Below, in pieces: positions 4,090 through 7,762 of a DNA stretch of 7,762 nt. The translations under genes were made by a program, and so were the position numbers. Source of the DNA: CAZOMR01 sp964580655 (GTDB taxonomy: Bacteria > RBG-13-61-14 > CAZOMR01); assembly GCA_964580655.1 (NCBI GenBank), contig CAZOMR010000163.1, forward strand, positions 1 through 7,762, read 5' to 3'. Each line of letters starts with the position of its first letter. The stretch's first letter is position 1. The notes beneath the pieces are model-generated. The model searched no databases. It saw nothing but the letters and a program-made list of their open reading frames with translations, and was not told the DNA's origin.

Positions 4090-6071
4090 AACCACGGGTC
4101 TGGGTATGGAGCATTTTCTGGGCACTCGTGATCCTGGGCATGCCATTGATCCAGGGCGGCACCACTTATATCCCGGTGACAGGTCTTCGCCTGATAGTTC
4201 TTTTTATGTCAAGCCTGTTCCTGCTCTCGCTTGCAGGGCATGAACACAGGACTATTATCACTTCACGGTTTGATCTCCTCGTATTCCTTTTATGGGTTCT
4301 TGCCGGGGTGTCGCTGTTTGTCAGCTCATATCAATACATCACCATGTACTGGTATGTGAACATCATGATATATATGGCCCTGTTTTATCTGGGCCTGAAT
4401 AGTTTCGGCAGGGCCGGGCAGGCAGGCCGGCTATTGATATTTCTCGCAGTCTATCTCCTGATTTTCACGGGAGCGTTTGAAGGCGCTTTCGGGATAGCGC
4501 GCTATTTCCTGGAGCAAGGAGACAGGGCGCGGGGCACCTTTTTCAATCCAGCCTTTTATGCAGGTTACCTGATCGCTGTCTGCCCTCTTTGTCTGGCCAT
4601 GCTGGTCTTTCCATCCTCGGCGCCTGTCATGTCCCGGTGGGCGCGTGTGAAAAGTCCTCTGCTTTTTGCGGCCTTGATCCTGATGATACTGGGTATGGTT
4701 TACTCGGGCTCCCGCGCCGTGCTCGCCGCGGTTCTGGCTCTGGCCGCAGTCATGTTCTCTCGCTCGCGGAACCTAGCTCTGGTTCTTTTGCTTCTTCTCG
4801 TCGCCTCGCTTGCGGTAATCCCGAACCCGCTTCGTGAAAGGCTCAGGACCCTGGATCAAAATGACATCTACGCCTGGGAAAGGGTATCCATCTGGAAGAG
4901 CAGTCTTGACATGACCTGCGATCAGCCCTATGGCATAGGTCTGGGCATGTATAAGTATCGCTATTTCCGCTTCATGCACCCTGTTGAAAAAGCGCGTTTC
5001 AGCAGGTATCCCAGGCATGCGACCACCGCGCACAGCGAGCCTCTGCACCTTGCCGCAGAGCTTTCCCCGCTTGCCCCTCTTTTGCTTTTGATCATGGCCG
5101 GGGCATTGATCATCTCCGGGTTTCGAGAATCAAACAGGGCTCATCCCTCGGCCAGGCCCTTGCTTGCGGGTTTAAGCGGGTCACTTCTTGGAATAGGTCT
5201 TCATTCCTTGTTCGATTCAAACCTCCATAACCCTTCCATCGCGGTTACCGCGGTGATTGTCGCCAGCATCCTTTCCGCTCTGCTCGCCCGTACCAGGCCG
5301 GTATGGCTGAGACCCGCAGACCTGAGATTCTCCCGGCCACGCCTCCTGCGAATTCTGATCGCAGTGGCCTCGATCATGCTCTGCGCACTGTTTATTCTTC
5401 TTGGCACAACCTACGGGCTTTATCTGCATTACTCTGGCAAAAGCGATACCCAAAGCCAGATCACGGGCCTAGTGAGGCTTTCCCGGTATAGCCCCGGGTA
5501 TGCGCCGCTTTACTACAAGCTTGGCGAGTTGGGTATCCTGGAATATACCAGAACGGGAAACCTTGATCTGCTTACCGCGGCGACCCGGCAGATTGACCAT
5601 GCCTTTCACCTCAATCCCGAGAATTACCTTTATCCCCTGGAGATAGCCCGCGGACATCTGCTTGCGGCATTTCGCGCCGAGAAGAATTCACAAATTCTCA
5701 AGATGGCCGATCACTTTGCCCGGCTTTCTTTAAAGAGAAATCCCAGCTATCCCTTTACCTTTTATTTGCTTGCAGAGGTTGCTGAGGCGCGTTCCGATCC
5801 GGAGGGTCAGATGATCTGGCTAAAAAAGGCGCTCCAGCTTGAGCCTTATTATCTCTCTGCCCGCGGGGAGCTGATAGAATTACTCGTCAAGCAAAAGCAA
5901 AAAGAGCCTGCCAGGGACCAACTATCTCTCTTGAAGGATCAATACCAGGAATTGGTAATGGAGCTTAAGCAAGACCCGCATGCGCTTCCAACCCTTTATG
6001 AAAAACGGCTCATCGCAATAGAGGAGGGGTACCTGGAATTCCTTGAGACCAGCCTGGAAACTATTCAATAA
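4086..6071 (+). CDS. O-antigen ligase-like (Wzy/WaaL/PglL superfamily) membrane protein with C-terminal TPR domain
   Basis: This 661-residue protein has about eleven membrane helices in residues 8-440, then a soluble TPR-like tail (about 470-625). O-antigen ligase/polymerase signatures are present in order: ARGTFFNPAFYAGYL (148-162), YSGSRAVLAA (206-215), ERVSIWKSSL (265-274), PYGIGLGMYKY (281-291), the large periplasmic loop ending HSEPLHLAAELSP (H316), and GLHSLFDSNLHNP (371-383). Such proteins join or polymerise undecaprenyl-linked glycans in the periplasm; members include WaaL, Wzy and the protein O-glycosyltransferases PglL/PilO. The tail contains helical pairs with ALQLEPYYLSARGELIELL, a TPR-style repeat likely used for partner binding. 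The start TTG 4086 overlaps the preceding stop as TTGA, with AAGGG (4071-4075) upstream. The next in-frame ATG (codon 19) would cut into the first helix. Whether it is ligase, polymerase or protein glycosylase is undecided. Confidence 0.85.
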   Translation: MKPRVWVWSIFWALVILGMPLIQGGTTYIPVTGLRLIVLFMSSLFLLSLAGHEHRTIITSRFDLLVFLLWVLAGVSLFVSSYQYITMYWYVNIMIYMALFYLGLNSFGRAGQAGRLLIFLAVYLLIFTGAFEGAFGIARYFLEQGDRARGTFFNPAFYAGYLIAVCPLCLAMLVFPSSAPVMSRWARVKSPLLFAALILMILGMVYSGSRAVLAAVLALAAVMFSRSRNLALVLLLLLVASLAVIPNPLRERLRTLDQNDIYAWERVSIWKSSLDMTCDQPYGIGLGMYKYRYFRFMHPVEKARFSRYPRHATTAHSEPLHLAAELSPLAPLLLLIMAGALIISGFRESNRAHPSARPLLAGLSGSLLGIGLHSLFDSNLHNPSIAVTAVIVASILSALLARTRPVWLRPADLRFSRPRLLRILIAVASIMLCALFILLGTTYGLYLHYSGKSDTQSQITGLVRLSRYSPGYAPLYYKLGELGILEYTRTGNLDLLTAATRQIDHAFHLNPENYLYPLEIARGHLLAAFRAEKNSQILKMADHFARLSLKRNPSYPFTFYLLAEVAEARSDPEGQMIWLKKALQLEPYYLSARGELIELLVKQKQKEPARDQLSLLKDQYQELVMELKQDPHALPTLYEKRLIAIEEGYLEFLETSLETIQ

Positions 6072-7654
6072 TTATAATATGTGATCCGGGTGCGGGGCTG
6101 GATAGCATCCCCGAAAAGGCGGGTGCGCGCTCGCCTCGTAAGTCCGAAAAGGGTCAGCCCGAGGGCCAGGGTCTTTTCTAAAGGGTCGCTTGATCCAAAC
6201 CGGCCCGCGAGCAGTGTGCGCAATTCACGGGCATTATCAGCCATCTCCGGCGTGAGGGCCAGCCGCTCGATTGCCTGAATTAATATCCGGTAGACCTTCA
6301 TGTTTTTCGCCAGGAATTCAGCCCTCTTTTGCAGGGTGGAACGAGGCGACTTTATCATGTGCTCATATCCGATAAGGTCGGTTTCAATCCAGCGCAGGAG
6401 ACTCGGCCCCAGTTCATGGAAATCCCGGAGGTAAGCCTTGTCCTGGATTTTTTCGGCCTCAAGCAGACTGAATTGCGGATGCACGAACCAGGGTTGTTTA
6501 AAGGCATGGCAATCCTCAAACGGGATGTCCCGTAGTAATCGCCCCTCCTCCTTCATCCGCTCCCAGAGAGGTGTGCCCGGTGCGGGAGAATAATGTGCGA
6601 ACTGGCTGAAATCAGGCCGGCATGCAAGGTGATCATCTATATCTTCCCAGATATTCTCCTGTGTGTGATTATCAAGAAAAAGTATAGATGAAAGTATGGT
6701 CTTTATTCCGTGTTTTCTCAATTCATCTAGCAGGGCCTTGAGGTCTATCTTGCGGTTCTTGGGATAGGGGTCGAACCTGCTCTCCCTGCCGATCCAGATC
6801 AGGTAAACCCCCATCTCCGCAAGCTCTGGAATGCCGAACTCCATAACAAGGTTCGCGGACCCGAAGAGAAAGATATTGAACATCCTGCCGTTTTTAACCA
6901 CAGCATCTCGTAGCTCTCGCGCCCGCTTCATATCCATGAAAAAGTTGTCATCTCCGATAAAGGTGATCTCCGTGGACCCGAACCGCTTCGTCACCCTCAC
7001 CATCTCATCGAATAACTCCTGCCCGGTCTTGATATACCGGATATGATGCTGACTGAAGAAATGGCTCGGTGAGCAGAAATCGCATCCATAGGAACAGCCC
7101 AGGCCGGTTATTATGTGCGGATTCTTCACCCAGAAAATGGGAACCCCGAGTAGTTCTCTTGATTCTGCGAATACATCCGGGTTCTTGAACTTGAACTCCG
7201 GAGCCTCTCCGAGAAGCTCTCGCATGAAGGAGATTCCCTCGCCAACGCATACATGGTCCACATCCATGATCTTGTCCAGGTTTTCTACTGCGGCGCAAAA
7301 CCCTCCGATGATGATCTTCGATCGAGGCGAAACCTCGCGCACAAGCTCGACCATGCGCTTGACCTTCTGGAAATTCGGCACGATCGAGCTGATCCCTACA
7401 TAGTCGTAACCTTTGGCAACCTCATTCTCGAACCGGCGCAAACCGGGAAAATCCAGGACCGTGGTCGGAGCCTCTATGTTGTTGGCTATCGCGTGCAGAC
7501 CGTATGAGCTCATGAAGGTCCGCATGCTGAAGACATCCTGGTACTTCGTGAGTTGATTATGGAACAGCTCGATCTTCGAATCCTTGCGGCTATAAATATT
7601 ATCTACTCCGAAAGGCTTGAACACCGAGCTGAGCAAGATTCTCGGTTTGACCAT
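6065..7654 (-). CDS. cobalamin-binding radical SAM protein
   Basis: This 529-residue cytoplasmic enzyme has an N-terminal Rossmann-like B12-binding domain (about 5-150) containing YDYVGISSIVPNF (83-95), SKIIIGGFCAAV (112-123) and VCVGEG (135-140). A radical SAM barrel follows (about 178-390) with the CX3CX2C cluster motif C187, C191, C194, which holds the 4Fe-4S cluster that cleaves S-adenosylmethionine. TFIGDDNFFMD (231-241) fits a following barrel strand. The C-terminal 130 residues are mainly helical and unrecognised. Relatives methylate or rearrange carbon skeletons of lipids, antibiotics or cofactors; the substrate here is unknown. ATG at 7654 is the first start after an in-frame TGA two codons upstream and has no Shine-Dalgarno. 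The 3' end overlaps the O-antigen-ligase-like gene by 7 nt in convergent orientation, which leaves no room for a terminator between them. Confidence 0.9.
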   Translation of the reverse strand: MVKPRILLSSVFKPFGVDNIYSRKDSKIELFHNQLTKYQDVFSMRTFMSSYGLHAIANNIEAPTTVLDFPGLRRFENEVAKGYDYVGISSIVPNFQKVKRMVELVREVSPRSKIIIGGFCAAVENLDKIMDVDHVCVGEGISFMRELLGEAPEFKFKNPDVFAESRELLGVPIFWVKNPHIITGLGCSYGCDFCSPSHFFSQHHIRYIKTGQELFDEMVRVTKRFGSTEITFIGDDNFFMDMKRARELRDAVVKNGRMFNIFLFGSANLVMEFGIPELAEMGVYLIWIGRESRFDPYPKNRKIDLKALLDELRKHGIKTILSSILFLDNHTQENIWEDIDDHLACRPDFSQFAHYSPAPGTPLWERMKEEGRLLRDIPFEDCHAFKQPWFVHPQFSLLEAEKIQDKAYLRDFHELGPSLLRWIETDLIGYEHMIKSPRSTLQKRAEFLAKNMKVYRILIQAIERLALTPEMADNARELRTLLAGRFGSSDPLEKTLALGLTLFGLTRRARTRLFGDAIQPRTRITYYNY

Positions 7655-7665
7655 GATTCAAATTT

Positions 7666-7694
7666 ATTCTAGTTAATCCCTTCCTGAAAAGCAA
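7666..7694 (-). promoter_or_regulatory. candidate sigma-70-type promoter for the radical SAM gene
   Basis: On the minus strand, TTGCTT (7694-7689) and TAGAAT (7671-7666) are separated by 17 bp. The -10 box matches 5 of 6 consensus bases. Transcription would start only about five bases before ATG 7654, giving an almost leaderless mRNA, in line with the missing Shine-Dalgarno. It closely mirrors the arrangement before the YfhO-like gene. Confidence 0.42.
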
Positions 7695-7738
7695 GTAGCG
7701 AGGAATGCGCGGGTGTGCGACATAAATGGTGACTATCC

Positions 7739-7762
7739 ATGAAATATACGGCTCCTCTTGAG
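7739..7762 (+). CDS. possible start of a divergent gene leaving the window
   Basis: ATG at 7739 opens a frame, MKYTAPLE, that is still open at the window end. GGTGA (7728-7732) lies 6 nt upstream as a weak Shine-Dalgarno. It would be transcribed away from the radical SAM gene. With eight codons visible it cannot be identified and may be chance. Confidence 0.2.

Noticed and set aside
6093..6113. An 8-bp imperfect hairpin, CGGGGCTG/CATCCCCG, after the O-antigen-ligase-like gene.
   Set aside because: It lies inside the radical SAM coding region, has a mismatch and no T run on either strand, so it is not a credible terminator.
1..7762. CRISPR array, tRNA, rRNA, transposase or prophage genes.
   Set aside because: I saw no regularly spaced repeats, RNA gene signatures or mobile-element proteins. 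The only repeats are short palindromes.

Overview
The window reads as a type IV pilin gene under a sigma-54 control region, followed by two genes for large membrane proteins of the surface-glycan type, and facing a cobalamin-binding radical SAM gene. Base composition is moderate, sigma-54 drives the pilin, and the pilin has the N-terminal style seen in Desulfobacterota (former Deltaproteobacteria), as do the intergenic GGGAGAGGG palindromes and the O-antigen ligase/TPR fusion. A Desulfobacterota-like Gram-negative is my best guess. This is inference from style, not from a marker gene.

Layout. Bases 1-126 may hold the tail of an unidentified upstream gene. Bases 127-449 form a control region: two phased palindromes (127-160), a consensus IHF site (227-239), a near-perfect -24/-12 promoter (289-305) and a 29-codon leader ORF (357-446). 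The leader ORF stops one codon before the pilin start and is in the pilin frame. The pilin (450-1025) ends at a strong intrinsic terminator (1048-1074). Bases 1075-1731 carry no convincing gene. They hold several GC-rich palindromes and, at 1617-1664, two back-to-back G-quadruplex motifs on opposite strands. Next come a YfhO-type membrane protein (1732-4089) and an O-antigen-ligase-like protein with a TPR tail (4086-6071), which overlap by 4 nt and so form one translational unit. A cobalamin-binding radical SAM gene on the minus strand (7654-6065) meets them tail to tail with a 7-nt overlap. A gene leaving the right edge may start at 7739.

How the parts may work together. The pilin is probably made only when a sigma-54 activator such as PilR is active. 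The two membrane proteins resemble the GT-C-like and Wzy/WaaL/PglL-like proteins that build or transfer lipid-linked glycans in the periplasm. Enzymes of this class next to pilin genes (PilO/TfpO, TfpW) glycosylate pilins elsewhere. A pilin or surface-glycan modification locus is therefore a reasonable hypothesis, but the sequence alone does not prove it. The most unusual points are the in-frame leader ORF split from the pilin by one amber codon, the complete UAS-IHF-sigma-54 architecture, the cysteine-rich pilin tail and the opposed quadruplex pair.
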